DNA from: Eustoma russellianum
Taxonomy: Eukaryota; Streptophyta; Magnoliopsida; Gentianales; Gentianaceae
Assembly: GCA_036186865.1 (NCBI GenBank)
Contig: AP025054.1
Span: 3,534,020-3,598,019, forward strand
DNA length: 64,000 nt
Direction: 5' to 3'
Shown here: positions 20,285-30,520 of the stretch, one piece after another
Layout of the letters: every line of letters starts with the position of its first letter
Position numbering within the stretch: the first letter of the stretch is position 1
The notes under the pieces: generated by a model
Seen by the model: only the letters and a program-made list of their open reading frames with translations
Told to the model about the DNA's origin: nothing
Databases searched by the model: none
Translations under genes and position numbers: made by a program

Positions 20285-21717
20285 TGTTAGGTCCCTTAGA
20301 ACACACTAGAAGGGGGGGTTGAATAGTGTGTTCACCAAGTATGGATATTTTGTGGCTATTTTTCGTTTTTGAGTGCAACCAATACTTGGATGTGTTCTTT
20401 AGAAAGATAAAACTTGAAAGACAAGAAAGAACACGAGTATGTATAGAGGTTCAAGTCAAGAGACTCTACTCCTCTACCTTCTTGATGTTTCACAAGAAGG
20501 ATTTTGAAATGGGGATTGTTATTTCTTTTGGGGGAAACAACAACCAAAACAAAATCAAAAGAATACAAACTAGGCACCTTGCCTAGACCACAACCAAGAG
20601 TTCTAACACTTTGAAGTTTTGCCTCCAAAGATCTTCTTTGCCCTCAAAGAAATCTTGTAGGGAGAATAGTGCACCACACACTATCAACAAACCCTTCAAA
20701 GTTTAGAAAACTTAAACAAAGAGCACCCTTGCTCCTTGACCAACAATCTACCAAAATCTCTCACAGAAAATCTCACCAAGAAGAAGACTCTTCTTCTTAC
20801 AATAATCACTCTCAACAATAAAGTAAAGATATACAAGGATTACAAATATTTTGAGAGCTTGAGCTTGAGAGGACTTGAGAGCTTGTGTAGTAGAAAGTTG
20901 GAGTGGAGAATGAACAAAACCCTTCTTTTATCAACCTTCAAACATCTTCCCGTTTGAAACCTTCTGCCCAGCCAATAATGGGATTTGGCATCTTGTGAAG
21001 GTACTGCAGCATTCTTGGGAAACAATTTTTGGCATGTAGCAGCCATTAGAAGAAGATTCAAAAACCTTGGCCAAGAATGGAAACCTGATAACTCTGAGTG
21101 TGAGAGAAGACCTGCTGAAACAACACTAAAAGAGGAGGGTACAAAGAGTCAACTGGTTAGAAAATGAAGCAAAAAGACATTTGTACCGTTGAGCACATGA
21201 AGCGCCTAATCTGTTTAAAACATAAGCGTTCAAAGTAGGATGAAGCGCTTAATGTGAAAGTGAACATGCGTTCGAAGTCACATTAAGCGCCTAATGTTGG
21301 CAACTGAATGCGTTCGAAGTGACATGAAGCGCCTCAAGTAGCACTTCATGCTAGTTCGAACTGAAACTGACATTTTCTCAGAATCAGACTTGGGAAAGCG
21401 TGTTAATTCAGAGAAAAGTACTTTTTGACTTGGTGGAACACTTGAAGCGCTTAAAGTAGCGTTCGAAGTGTTCGTACATTTCATCAAGGCACATGAAGCG
21501 CCTGAACCAGGCGTTCGAAGTGCACGCACATCCAGACACCTCACATAAAGCGCCTAAAGCAGGCGTTCGAAGTGTACTGGACTTCACCAAGGTACATTAA
21601 GCGCCTGAAGTGAGAGTTCAAAGTGTACAACTTCAACCCATCAACTTGAAGCGCCTAATCTAACAAATTCAAGTACCAACCTTGTGCAAATCATCAAAAC
21701 CAAATCATATTCTAACA
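20285..21717 (-). repeat. 5' LTR of copia element
   Basis: 1433 bp with the same ends and repeat array as the 3' LTR. It is followed by the target-site duplication ATCTC. Being in the 5' position, it would hold the promoter, which points away from the ZAT gene at 21970-22491. Confidence 0.95.
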
Positions 21718-21722
21718 ATCTC
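21718..21722. repeat. Target-site duplication (right) of copia element
   Basis: ATCTC, matching 9649-9653. Confidence 0.85.
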
Positions 21723-21895
21723 CTCACCGGCGGAACCATCACCCTCTTCCACACCGCCCGATACGTGGCAGCAAGGAGGGGATGGTGAGACTAAATGCAG
21801 TTGACTCTCATCTAGCCTTACCACCCTGTTGCTGGCACCGGAGTGGATGGGGCTGATGGTTGGGAGGTGGGGAGATCCGGTCTTTATGAATCATG
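21723..21895. mobile_element. Hairpin MITE, family H (interrupted by the copia element)
   Basis: Two half-palindromes around GGATGGTGAG...CATCTAGCCTTACCACC. The same layout recurs at 27890-28070 and 44640-44815. The right end reads GGGGAGATCCGG. The matching left end, GATGAGATCTCCTCACCGG, is split by the copia insertion at ATCTC. It lies in the 3' flank of the first ZAT gene. Confidence 0.65.
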
Positions 21896-21969
21896 TCCAT
21901 GTCACTATTTAATCAGTCAGGTATTTCATCCGTTCAGTAAGAAAAAAGGTTCCGCCTGAAAATCTCGAG

Positions 21970-22491
21970 TCAACAGCTTGGAGCCATCTTCCCTAGCCCA
22001 AACTCCAAGTCATCTTCAAAAGGAGTCAAGTTCAAATCCAAACACCAAATCCTTCTGCTACTATTGGATCTCTTCACAATCGGTTCGACCAGAGAAGAAT
22101 CAGATACATAAGAAACCAGAGGCTTAACATTTTTATTGCTAGCTGCTCTATGTTTTCTCATATGGCCTCCAAGAGCCTGACCTCTAGCAAACTCTACCCC
22201 ACATATCGAACACTCATGCATTTTCGGCTTTTCCGGCGATGTCTGAAGCTCGGATGGCCGGAAGGATAGATCTTCACTCAATTTCGGCTTCTTGTGACTG
22301 GCCCGGTGGCCACCGAGGGCTTGGAACGATGCGAACTGGCGGTTACATGTCTTGCATTGAAAAACTCGGTGGTGTATGGGTTCAAACGGTGTGTTTCTTG
22401 ATAATAACATCAAGCAAGTTGTTATGGTGGTTAGGGTATTGGATTCGGCTTCTCTGAATCTCTTTTTGATGGGCAAGTTCATCATCGTCAT
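21970..22491 (-). CDS. C2H2 zinc-finger repressor, ZAT11/ZAT12-like (copy 1)
   Basis: 173 aa, no intron. Two plant Q-type C2H2 fingers lie at C46-x2-C49-x12-H62-x3-H66 and C94-x2-C97-x12-H110-x3-H114, both with QALGGH. A leucine-rich CLMLLS stretch sits near residue 26, and an EAR repression motif (DLNLTP) at 152-157. Family knowledge: such nuclear proteins are induced by stress and repress transcription by recruiting corepressors through the EAR motif. It is more diverged than copies 2 and 3: its spacer between the fingers is longer and its C-terminus shorter. The stop lies about 250 bp from the copia element, so the 3' UTR may run into MITE and LTR sequence. Confidence 0.94.
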   Translation of the reverse strand: MTMMNLPIKKRFREAESNTLTTITTCLMLLSRNTPFEPIHHRVFQCKTCNRQFASFQALGGHRASHKKPKLSEDLSFRPSELQTSPEKPKMHECSICGVEFARGQALGGHMRKHRAASNKNVKPLVSYVSDSSLVEPIVKRSNSSRRIWCLDLNLTPFEDDLEFGLGKMAPSC

Positions 22492-22666
22492 TGAAGATTA
22501 TGGCCGTGAAGTGCTGTAGAAGGTCTTTAAGGGTTGAAAGAAGTGATGAAATAATTGTTGTCAAAAGGTTGAACCCAACTCAAAGAACTCCTACTGTCTC
22601 AGTCTCAAAGAGTTATTATGTGGAAGATGTATGAGTAGTGAGAAAATGGTTTGGAAGGAGGCAAGG

Positions 22667-22674
22667 TTTTTATA
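22667..22674 (-). promoter_or_regulatory. TATA box of ZAT copy 1
   Basis: TATAAAAA on the minus strand, 183 bp before the ATG, preceded by GACC. It corresponds to CCTATAAATA at copies 2 and 3. Confidence 0.7.
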
Positions 22675-22695
22675 GGTCAATTTTGAGATGGAAAC

Positions 22696-22757
22696 TTTGA
22701 CTTATATTTGTTGACCTTTCTGGCAGTGACGACTATGACCCTGCCCTGTTTCACGTG
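22696..22757. promoter_or_regulatory. Upstream TTGAC/CACGTG module of ZAT copy 1
   Basis: Read on the plus strand: TTTGAC at 22697, GTTGACC at 22710-22716 and CACGTG at 22752-22757. All three ZAT copies share the layout. TTGAC is the W-box core (WRKY factors) and CACGTG the G-box (bZIP/bHLH). Confidence 0.6.
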
Positions 22758-22924
22758 TCTAAGACAACTAGTCTTATTATGATACATTTCCTTTCATGTC
22801 CATTTTAATGATACTATTTGGGTTAGTCAACTGTTGGTTTACTTACCTTCTAGGATACTTCTTTTCTTTCAATCAAAAAGATACCCATAAAAGAAACATC
22901 TTAGAAACTTAGAATTAAATAAGA

Positions 22925-23200
22925 TCAGATGTAAATCTATTCAAAACCTTAACAGATTAAGTGGTGATGTTTCATTCTCATATCAGTCATGTATTTTATC
23001 TCAAAGTGACCAATGTGAGACAGTGGTCAATAGGAGATAATATTCTCAATACATGTCTTCACGTGACAACATGATTTGACGCATTAGAACTCACCATCAA
23101 TCACAAAGCAAAAACCAGACATGAACATCTGGACTTGGTGAAGTGAGACAATAAATGGACAACCATGAGCCACGCAAGGTGCAAGTCCACGTCTTAAAAA
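22925..23200 (-). mobile_element. TRIM-like element, partial
   Basis: It shares order and sequence with the TRIM at 25921-26405: CAAAACCTTAA, GGTGATG, TTCTCATAT, ATCTCAAA, a diverged AATGTGAGAC in place of GATGTGGGAC, AATATTCTCAA, then TCACGTGACAAC, CATCAATCACAAA and GAGACAATAAATGG. The LTR and internal part are present; the primer-binding site and second LTR are missing. Confidence 0.7.
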
Positions 23201-23599
23201 AAACAATTTGTGTTGCCAAAATAAATTACTCGAAATAGTTATTATTTTAGCTATTTCCTCTTAAGTTAATGAGATGTAGATTGACAAAGAATAAGCACGA
23301 AAATTTTAATTATGAAATTACATGTGAAGAAACTTCTAAAGGTTCTATGCCAGTCTTATTCATTAATGATCATATAGTAAGATATAATTATTGTCTGGGA
23401 CTAAATTTTATAATTGTTTTTATTATCAAAATCATTTGTTTATAATTATGAACATGAAGTGCCATCTAGTTGGTCTTCTAGACTTTTTTCCGGGGCGGGG
23501 GGGGGGGGGCGGGGGGCGAGAGGAGTTAGAAGGTCAGAGCGTTTCTGTTATTATGTTATTCCTTTATTTATTTGAATTCTTTTATGTACCATGACATAG
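23201..23599. other. AT-rich spacer with a G-rich tract
   Basis: No gene seen. At 23490-23520 a nearly pure G tract (interrupted by C) is a possible G-quadruplex and a likely sequencing weak point. Confidence 0.45.
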
Positions 23600-23815
23600 T
23601 CCAACTGGTTCCAGACGGGTTTTCGAAAGGGAGGTCATGTAGGCTTGCCTGCAGTGCTGAGGGCTCCTTATGCAGACTACTGTGTAAATGACCAAGCTCC
23701 TGACCGTTGGATACCTGATTTACATTCCTACACTACTTTTGGAACTGGCTGTGTCATGGACCATTAATGGTTGGGTTCAACCTTTTGAATAGCGAAAATT
23801 GCAGTAGCAGTTGAT
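23600..23815 (+). repeat. SINE-like element (family S)
   Basis: It contains CTTGCCTGCAGTGCTGAGG, CTCCTTATGCAGACTACTG, TGTAAATGACCAAGCTCC and TACCTGATTTACATTCC. The same order, inverted, is at 38455-38715. Related tRNA-type copies are at 31590, 43090 and 62580. Confidence 0.6.
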
Positions 23816-24321
23816 TTTAACAACCGCCATGGAGGCCAGTCAACTAACGCCGATGGTGAAGCCTTCGTCCCACGTGCGATGTTCATACTTCATAAATTTT
23901 GACGACTAATTTGAAAAAAACTATGCGTATAGGTGTATGAATTTTTTATTTTTATTTTTACTATTGCTTATTCATGTAAATTTATCTCCTTCTCAGTGAT
24001 ATCATACTACTATTATATTTGTAATTTTCTTTGTGAATTCTGTTACACCAACCAATATTATGACCCAACCTAAATTAGTTTCAAAACTATTTCGATTGAC
24101 AGAAAAAGTCGAAATCTATGGTGACATGGTGGTGAGACGAACGAGTGGCGTCTTGTATGGTTACTTCTTCCTGATCCTGTGAACTGATGTATTTTCTAAC
24201 TCTATGTGTCTATCTATATATATAGCTTCGGGTCGAAGCACCAAAAAAAAGGACCGGGAAACGTGACGGTATAGGAACCACGGGCCCTCCTGAAACGGAA
24301 GTGGCTCATGCGCATCGGCTG
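23816..24321. other. No gene recognised
   Basis: A non-coding stretch with no clear repeat. Confidence 0.4.
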
Positions 24322-24331
24322 AACCCAAATG

Positions 24332-24515
24332 CGATTGAGATCAGGAGAGACAGGAGTTGAGGCAAAATATGAGATCTCCAATCACGCGCTGCCACGTGTA
24401 CAAAAAGGGAAGATGTTTAAAATTTTTTTGTTTTTAAAAAAGAGTTGCTTATACACGTGGCAGCGCGTGATTAGAGGTCTCATATTTTGTCTCAATTTCC
24501 GTCTCTCCTCGTCTA
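24332..24515. mobile_element. Mutator-type foldback MITE, family M (copy 1)
   Basis: Imperfect arms of about 65 bp: AAAATATGAGATCTCCAATC, ACGCGCTGCCACGTGTA, and the inverse on the right. It is flanked by ACCCAAATG on both sides (24323-24331 and 24517-24525). A short T/A-rich loop with TTTAAAATTTTTTTGTTTTT separates the arms. Confidence 0.85.
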
Positions 24516-24525
24516 AACCCAAATG

Positions 24526-25036
24526 AAAGAGGTCTTTTCCTCTTTTTTAATATAATAATAAGGTAAGCTTCATACCTCCAACCTAGCAAAGGGGTTTTGA
24601 TGCACTTTGTATATGCTGGGTTGCTGGATACATAATCCTCTTAGTAGGCCGAGAGATGTCAGTCTTTAGAAACATCAGATTGGAAAACCAACTGTGCCTT
24701 TTCTTATATGTTTTTCGTTCTAGGAGTACCATAAAAAGAGGGATTAGTATTATTGACCCAAATTTTGTAATGATCACACAATGATGCTTTCACGATGCCA
24801 TAGAGTGAGTGTATGTATATATATGTATTTATCTTAAACTTTAAAAATATGTATATCTTATTAATGAGTTTGAGACTATCTTACAAGTCAAGCCTGATAT
24901 CCCCGTAGAGCAATGACCATCATATCACAAAATGTGATGCTTTAGCCTCTAAGTTACATGTGATCACGCGAGATAAAATTCATTTTACATTTTACTTTCG
25001 CAGGATATAAGCTCATCATCTACTAAGGTGATAAAT
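24526..25036. other. No gene recognised
   Basis: An AT-rich stretch with no domain or clear repeat. Confidence 0.4.
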
Positions 25037-25927
25037 ACTATTTTTTTTTTTTTGGGTTAAAATGTGAATTGTATTAAACAATAGCAAAGCATCTAAGAGA
25101 TGCAACCCATACAATCAACAGCATGTCAAAAAAAAAGATACTAGAGCATGTGAATACTCCAGTATCCAAACTGTCCAGAGCCTATTTCTAGTATTCAAGA
25201 CCATATATACATGCGTTTGCAATCTATGTATTACATCCTTTGCTTTAAGAATCTTGCCCTCATGTAACGCCTTGTTTCTACAATTCCATACAAAATAAAC
25301 TGCAGCCGCAATTGAGATCTTGCAAACCTAGTTTCTGGAGCTTTTCTTTCTTAGGGCCCTTTGTCCCCAAGCAAGTATTCTTGGCAAACAATGCAAGGAA
25401 GATGACATGTTTAGCCATTTAGTAACATCCTTCAATACCTCCTTGGTTGCATCACACTTGAAAAAAATGTGTCTCAGATTCTCATTTGAGCTGCAAAACA
25501 GGCAGTTGTCATCCGTTAGGCAAGGCATGTTATCCTTTGTACATAGCCAATTCTTTGCCGTTAGCCACAACACAAATCCATGCTTGAGAGTGATGATTGG
25601 ATCCAAGACCATGGAATGCCACGGAACCATCTCATGTTTAGCTCTAAAAATTTGATAGGCAAGTCTTGGACAAATCTTACCATCCAGCACCCATGACTCC
25701 ATTAGTGAAATTGTTTCAGGCAATCCTCCTTGACTACTAATAAGAAGATCCCGGATATCAATCAAGGATTTAAGGAGAGGAGAATGAAACTGCTTCTTGT
25801 TCATAGTCCAAAATGAAGAATGTATTTTGTACCTTCTCTTCATCCATTTGACCCATAAGAGCTCTTTTTGTAGGTGTAAATCCCACAAATTCTTGACCAA
25901 GAGAACCCCATCCCAAGCTCTTATCAA
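25037..25927 (-). pseudogene. 5'-truncated L1-type LINE (ORF2 C-terminus)
   Basis: A T run at 25040-25052 is the poly(A) tail on the minus strand. Upstream of it, a 199-codon frame (25328-25927) encodes the zf-RVT end of a LINE ORF2: SPLLKSLIDIRDLL, SWVLDGKICPRLAYQIF, LTAKNWLCTKDNM and C-x2-C...H-x4-C in CLFCSSNENLRHIFFKC. RT and endonuclease are gone. It ends against the TRIM element at about 25921. It belongs to a different subfamily from the 1681-7031 LINE and is closer to the fragment at 29738. Confidence 0.85.
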
Positions 25928-26405
25928 TCAAGGATGAGACACATGTCCACTCAAAATCTTAAAGCAATATGTGGTGGTACCCCATTCTCATATAACCCAT
26001 GCATCTTATCTCAAATTATCAATCAAGGATGAGACACATCTCATATAACACCCGCTCTCACGTGACAAAGTGGCTTGACATACACGCGCCTTAAAACCCG
26101 TCATCAATCACAAATCATGGCAAAATTGCTTGACATACACACGCCTTAGAATCTGCCCTCAATCACAAACCACAAGCCAACTTCTGGACATGGATGAAGA
26201 GAGACAATAAATGGTCAATCATGAGCTAGGGAATATGTTAGTCCACATTTTTAACTGGCCTGATACCATGTTGAAACTTGGGCTTATATGAAGCGAGACC
26301 AATATCTACTCAAAACCTTAAGGCAATGAGTGATGGTACCTCATTTTCATATCACCTATATATGTTATATCAAATTGTCCGATGTGGGACAATATTCTCA
26401 ACCGA
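25921..26405 (-). mobile_element. TRIM (small non-coding LTR element) with primer-binding site
   Basis: Minus-strand order: the 5' LTR about 26402-26269 ends TTTCAACA. Directly after it comes TGGTATCAGG (26268-26259), the primer-binding site for initiator Met-tRNA. An internal part without a reading frame follows, then a second, partial LTR from about 26051 to 25921. The LTRs share TTTGA(T/G)AT...GTACCA and TTTTGAGT. A 22-bp stretch, ATCAATCAAGGATGAGACA and on, is repeated at 25923 and 26018. The size and lack of genes fit a TRIM. Confidence 0.75.
26355..26390 (-). promoter_or_regulatory. USE-like plus TATA motif in TRIM LTR
   Basis: GTCCCACATCG (26390-26380) matches the plant snRNA upstream sequence element RTCCCACATCG. 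TATATA follows 17 bp later (26362-26357). No snRNA lies downstream, so the motif belongs to the LTR promoter or is shared by chance. Confidence 0.55.
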
Positions 26406-26648
26406 CATAAAAGTAAGAAAACATTTATATCGTCCATATATGAAAGGAACCAGGAGTATGATTCACAAAGGTGGAAACAAGAACAAACAAGAAGCAAAAG
26501 TGTGTGTATATTCTACAAACAAATAATCACATCTGGACTACTCAATAGCACCTAGTTCTATCAAAGAAAGGAAAACAGAACAAACTGCAAGGTAAAAAAA
26601 AAAACAAAACAAAACCTGAACATGTACATGCTATTGATTTTGGTAAAT

Positions 26649-27170
26649 CTAAAATATACAAGCAGCAGGAGCAATCTTCCCAGCTTTAAACTTCAAGTCA
26701 TTTTCCATAGGAGTCAAGTTCAAATCTAAGCACCAAACCCTTCTGCTACTATTCGGTTTCTTCACAACCGGTTCGACCGGAGAAGAATCCGAACCTTGAG
26801 AAACCAAAGGCTTAACATTCTCATGACTAGCTGCTCTATGTCTTCTCATATGACCTCCAAGAGCTTGACCTATAGCAAACTCTACCCCACATATCGAACA
26901 CTCATGAGTTTTCGGCTTAGCCGGAGATGTTTGCGGCTGAACCGGCTGTAGGCCATCTAGTTTCGGTTTCTTGTGGCTGGCCCGGTGGCCGCCTAGGGCT
27001 TGGAACGACGGAAACTGTCGGTTACATGTTTTGCACTCAAAAATTCGATGATTTGCTGTCTTTTCGAACTCATTGGTTCCAGATAATAACATCAAGTAAT
27101 TTGCCATGGTGGTTAGGGAATCGAATTCTGCTGTTCTGGATCTTTTCATGGGTATGTTCATCATCACCAT
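26649..27170 (-). CDS. C2H2 zinc-finger repressor, ZAT11/ZAT12-like (copy 2)
   Basis: 173 aa, single exon. Finger 1 is C46-x2-C49-x12-H62-x3-H66 and finger 2 C91-x2-C94-x12-H107-x3-H111, each with QALGGH. A basic MKRSR stretch at 8-12 may help nuclear entry; a leucine-rich patch (YLMLLS) lies at 25-30 and the EAR motif DLNLTP at 149-154. The family represses target genes in abiotic-stress and defence responses. The protein is nearly the same as copy 3, and the two share a 3' flank (26450-26650 with 34740-34955), so they come from a fairly recent duplication of a whole unit. No sign of decay. Confidence 0.94.
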   Translation of the reverse strand: MVMMNIPMKRSRTAEFDSLTTMANYLMLLSGTNEFEKTANHRIFECKTCNRQFPSFQALGGHRASHKKPKLDGLQPVQPQTSPAKPKTHECSICGVEFAIGQALGGHMRRHRAASHENVKPLVSQGSDSSPVEPVVKKPNSSRRVWCLDLNLTPMENDLKFKAGKIAPAACIF

Positions 27171-27312
27171 TGAAGAAATCTAATGGAAGATTGTTGAAAA
27201 GGGTTTTTTTTTTTTTTAATTTCAAAGAGAAGAACTTTGTGTTGAATGATTTGTAGGGATTTCTTGGAGATGTTGGAATAAGCAATGTGAAAGTGATAAA
27301 GATGGTTGCGTG

Positions 27313-27320
27313 TATTTATA
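27313..27320 (-). promoter_or_regulatory. TATA box of ZAT copy 2
   Basis: CCTATAAATAC on the minus strand, 143-150 bp before the ATG. The same motif and neighbours are at copy 3. Confidence 0.75.
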
Positions 27321-27342
27321 GGTATTAGTTTATGCTGGAAAT

Positions 27343-27420
27343 GTTGACTTTCATTTTCTTTTTCGAGAACAATTGGACTTTGTCAGTTGACATTTCTTGT
27401 AGTGACGAATAGGATCACGT
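27343..27420. promoter_or_regulatory. Upstream TTGAC/CACGT module of ZAT copy 2
   Basis: On the plus strand: GTTGAC at 27343-27348 and 27386-27391, then TGACGAATAGGATCACGTTTCC at 27403-27424. The arrangement parallels copies 1 and 3. Confidence 0.6.
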
Positions 27421-27499
27421 TTCCTTTTGGTTGTTTGATGTGTTTATAGCAAAACTAACGATCACGCTTCTTGCGTTGTAAGAAAATGAGGTCATGGGT

Positions 27500-27785
27500 T
27501 ATAATATAGTACGGCTGGTATTGAGTTTAGATTTGTTTCAAGAAGTTAAGAGTTTAAATTTAGGGACACGCATAGTGTGCCAATGCTGCTAAGCTAAAGG
27601 ACTGATTTATAGGGAGATATCTTGTGCAGGTGATTACGTAAGTCCTCATCCAACTTAGAAGGCCGCTGAACTCCTGATTTGAATCATCTATAATGCTTTT
27701 TGGTATTTGAACGATGAAGACCTTCAGGAGGAACATAGATAGAGAATGACTTTTGCTCGAAGAAAATGAAGTCAGGTAATTGATG
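27500..27785 (+). repeat. SINE-like element (family S), degenerate
   Basis: The order follows the copy at 43090: GGCTGGTATTGAGTTTAGA (box-A side), AAGAGTTTAAATTT (weak box B), GGTGATTACGTAAG, CCTCATCCAACTTAGAAGG, CTGAACTCCTGATTTG and CTTTTGCTCGAAGAAAA. Confidence 0.6.
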
Positions 27786-27889
27786 ACTAAGTAATGGTTT
27801 TCAAAATATCCATTTATTCTTTATAAAATTTTACGTAGTAGTTCTGGGATGCGTCTATTTCATGGGAAGAAACCAAAGCGAATTCACAT

Positions 27890-28070
27890 GGGATGAGATC
27901 ATATGCCCCTCAATTCCTCACTCCACTCATGACCATGCGACACGTGACAGCAGAGTGGGATGGTGAGGTTAGATGCGGGTGACCTTCATCTAGCATCAAC
28001 ACCTCCCTCTGCTGCCATGTGTCATGCAGTGACGTGTGGGGTGAGTAAAAATGGGTGAGAGGATCCTATT
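27890..28070. mobile_element. Hairpin MITE, family H (copy 2)
   Basis: Inverted halves around GGATGGTGAGGTTAGATGCG and CATCTAGCATCAACACC. The arms continue as GACACGTGACAGCAG on the left and CTGCTGCCATGTGTC on the right. Ends are near GAGATCATATG and GAGGATCCTATT. Confidence 0.7.
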
Positions 28071-28374
28071 CCAATTCACAGATCTATGAATGTAGGTTAT
28101 AACGTCAATATAAATTATCACTCTAATAAAAACCGATTATAAAAACCGATGAACGTTTCACTGCGTTCTTTTCAAACCGTTTGGAAAAATTGATCCACAA
28201 ATATACAATAAAACAACTAAAGAAAGGATCGAGCCACTTGATAAAACAAAATCATTTTTACCATTATAATAATTATACCAGCATTTCGCCATTGCATTCG
28301 TTAGATTCATAAGAGAACTTTTTCTTTTTTAAATATTGAAGTTCTCATAGCTTATCTGTCAATAAAATTACGGG
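28071..28374. other. No gene recognised
   Basis: AT-rich non-coding DNA. Confidence 0.4.
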
Positions 28375-28626
28375 AAAATTACACTTAGACCCCTTGTACT
28401 ATGGCTTAATTATAAAAACCTCCCTTCTCGTTTGAAATTATACATTTACCTTCCCTATAGTTTGGGTTAAAAACGCACCGGCCAATTTCCGGCAAAATCA
28501 CAGGGGGTAAACATGCCGGTGTCTTTTTAACCCAAACCATAAGGGAGGTAAATGTAAAATTCCAAACGAGAGGGGAGGTTTTTGGAATTAAGTCAAATCA
28601 CAGGGGATCAAAGTGTAATTTTCCCT
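28375..28626. mobile_element. 250-bp foldback element, family F (copy 1)
   Basis: Long inverted arms: AAAATTACACTTAGACCCC, then AAAACCTCCCTTCTCGTTTG, TACATTTACCTTCCC, and the complement in reverse order ending AAAGTGTAATTTTCCC. The centre is a short CCGGCCAATTTCCGGC-type loop. Confidence 0.8.
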
Positions 28627-28671
28627 AAAAAGACAAATTTTACGTTTCATTAAATTCTATTTAATTTTATA

Positions 28672-28737
<66 letters not shown>

Positions 28738-28823
28738 AACACACACATATATATATGCTATTTATTTTCTATTCACTTAATAAAACACATACGTGACAAA
28801 TTTTATGTTCCATTAAATTCTAT

Positions 28824-28874
<51 letters not shown>

Positions 28875-29054
28875 GAGAGAGAGAGAGACACACACACACA
28901 TATATATACTATTTATTTTCTGTTCAGTTCTATTCACTTAATAAAACACATACATATGAACGTCTTTAATATAAAAAGAACAAAATTTATTTTTAATTCA
29001 TTTAGATTCAGTTATATATGCATATATATGTATATACATGCACATATATATATA

Positions 29055-29144
<90 letters not shown>
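28672..29144. repeat. Cluster of (AT)n and (CA)n microsatellites
   Basis: Pure AT runs at about 28674-28728, 28830-28867 and 29090-29142, joined by CACACA and GAGAGA tracts and a repeated AATAAAACACATAC...ATTAAATTCTAT segment. The Ile/Tyr repeat frames here are artefacts. Confidence 0.95.
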
Positions 29145-29148
<4 letters not shown>

Positions 29149-29204
29149 GCATTCATGAATTGAATATCATTATTATCTATAATTTTCATTAGGTAAGCGC
29201 AAAG

Positions 29205-29472
29205 GAAAAATTACACTTAGACCCCCTGTGGTTTGGCCTAATTCTAAAAACCTCCCCTCTCGTTTGGAATTTTACATTTACCTTCCCTATGGATTGGATG
29301 AAAAAGGCACCGGCTGATTTTCGGCATGTTTATCCTCTGTGGTTTTGCCAGGAATTGGTCGGTGCGTTTTTAACCCAAACTATAGGAGAGGTAAATGTAT
29401 AATTTCAAACGAGAGGGGAGGTTTTCATAATTAAGTCAAACCACAAGAGGTCTAAGTGTAATTTTTCCATAA
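29205..29472. mobile_element. 250-bp foldback element, family F (copy 2)
   Basis: Same order as copy 1: AAAAATTACACTTAGACCCC, CCTCCCCTCTCGTTTGGAA, ACATTTACCTTCCC, a central CACCGGCTGATTTTCGGC, then the inverse, ending TCTAAGTGTAATTTTT. Confidence 0.8.
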
Positions 29473-29737
29473 AATTAACTTATGGAACAAAACGGGGGAA
29501 TAGATTCAATAGTATTAGTCGTAACCTTTAACGAACAACGAGTTCCATTTAGTAGCATAAAATGGAAATACAGTTACATGTTTTTTACCGCATCAATTGA
29601 CCATGTAAAGATATTTTCAGTTGAAAGTACAATGGTTACATGAATTGAGAAAAAACACATTTTGCATGCTACGTTTCTTATTGTTACACGTTATTTTGCA
29701 CAAAATGCTACAGTCTGCAAAATTTGAACCATTAATA

Positions 29738-30520
29738 GCAATCCACATCACTGACTCACCCCTCCTCAAGAAGCTTCTGGTGATCAGAGATGAATTGTTG
29801 GCCAACTCAGGCTCTTCCAGCTCGGCTGTAGACATTCTTGCTTCCTGGACGATGGAAGGTATCCGCAAACCTCATCTGGCGTACGACCACTTCAGGGAGA
29901 AAGGTAGGAAAGTCAATTGGACCAAGATTGTCTGAGATTCAGCTGTGACTTCTAAACACTCTTTTACATTATGGGTAGCTGGGCTGAACAAGCTGCCCAC
30001 CAAGGACAGACTTGTTTACTTGAATGATACTGCACGTCAACTCTGCTCTGTAGGACAAGAGACACTATCTCACCTCTTCTTCTCTTGTTCGGCTACCATG
30101 TAGGTTTGGATATCCATATCGGTCTGGCTTGGACTTCCAAGGGGATTTAATACAGTCCACATATTGCTGGCCTGGAGCTCACGCAAATTAAAAGGGAAGG
30201 CACTCAAAGCCAAGGCAGCAAAAATTGCCTTGCAGCTACGGTATACCACATCTGACAGACGCAGAATAGATACATTTTTGAAAACACAGTTTTTGTATCT
30301 AGAGATGTAGTACATAGAATATGCACTCATGTGTACAGAGTAATGTGTAAGCTCTTCCCCATATTTAGACATAGACGATGCTTCTATAGTTTAAAATAGC
30401 ATACATTATTAAATTGTGCATGTAGATAAGTATGTTGTTCTACAAGTAGGGCTATAGTATGAGATATATTCCTTTATGTGTCTGGGTAATACAAATTTGC
30501 ATTTCACCCAAAAAATATTA
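29738..30520 (+). pseudogene. LINE ORF2 zf-RVT fragment with 3' end
   Basis: Plus-strand frames encode PLLKKLLVIRDELL, SWTMEGIRKPHLAYDHF, then after a stop near 29933, LWVAGLNKLPTKDRLVYL and a C...C...H-x4-C cluster (LCSVGQETLSHLFFSC), with another stop near 30101. The protein order matches 25328-25927. A 3' non-coding part follows (about 30245-30520) and recurs inverted at 395-712. It is 5'-truncated and dead. Confidence 0.82.

Larger units (their letters stand above)
9654..21717 (-). mobile_element. Sirevirus-like Ty1-copia retrotransposon, rearranged at its 5' end
   Basis: The element reads on the minus strand. The 5' LTR is 20285-21717 and the 3' LTR 9654-11086, each 1433 bp with TGTTAG/CTAACA ends. 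A 5-bp target-site duplication ATCTC flanks it. The internal order is gag (to 18478), protease-integrase-RT-RNase H (13315-16600), then an additional ORF (11351-12718), then several polypurine tracts. Pol order and polypurine tracts place it in the Sirevirus (Maximus/SIRE) group. No primer-binding site follows the 5' LTR. The leader and the gag start are replaced by a 1745-bp copy of segment A (18540-20284) with a filler junction. Gag and pol are out of frame. This copy cannot be autonomous. Confidence 0.93.

Noticed and set aside
26355..26390. A plant snRNA gene at the USE/TATA motif
   Set aside because: The sequence after the TATA shows no U1-U6-like RNA. The motif lies in an LTR followed by a primer-binding site.
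28866..29189. Ile/Tyr-rich reading frames
   Set aside because: They are translations of (AT)n and (CA)n microsatellites.
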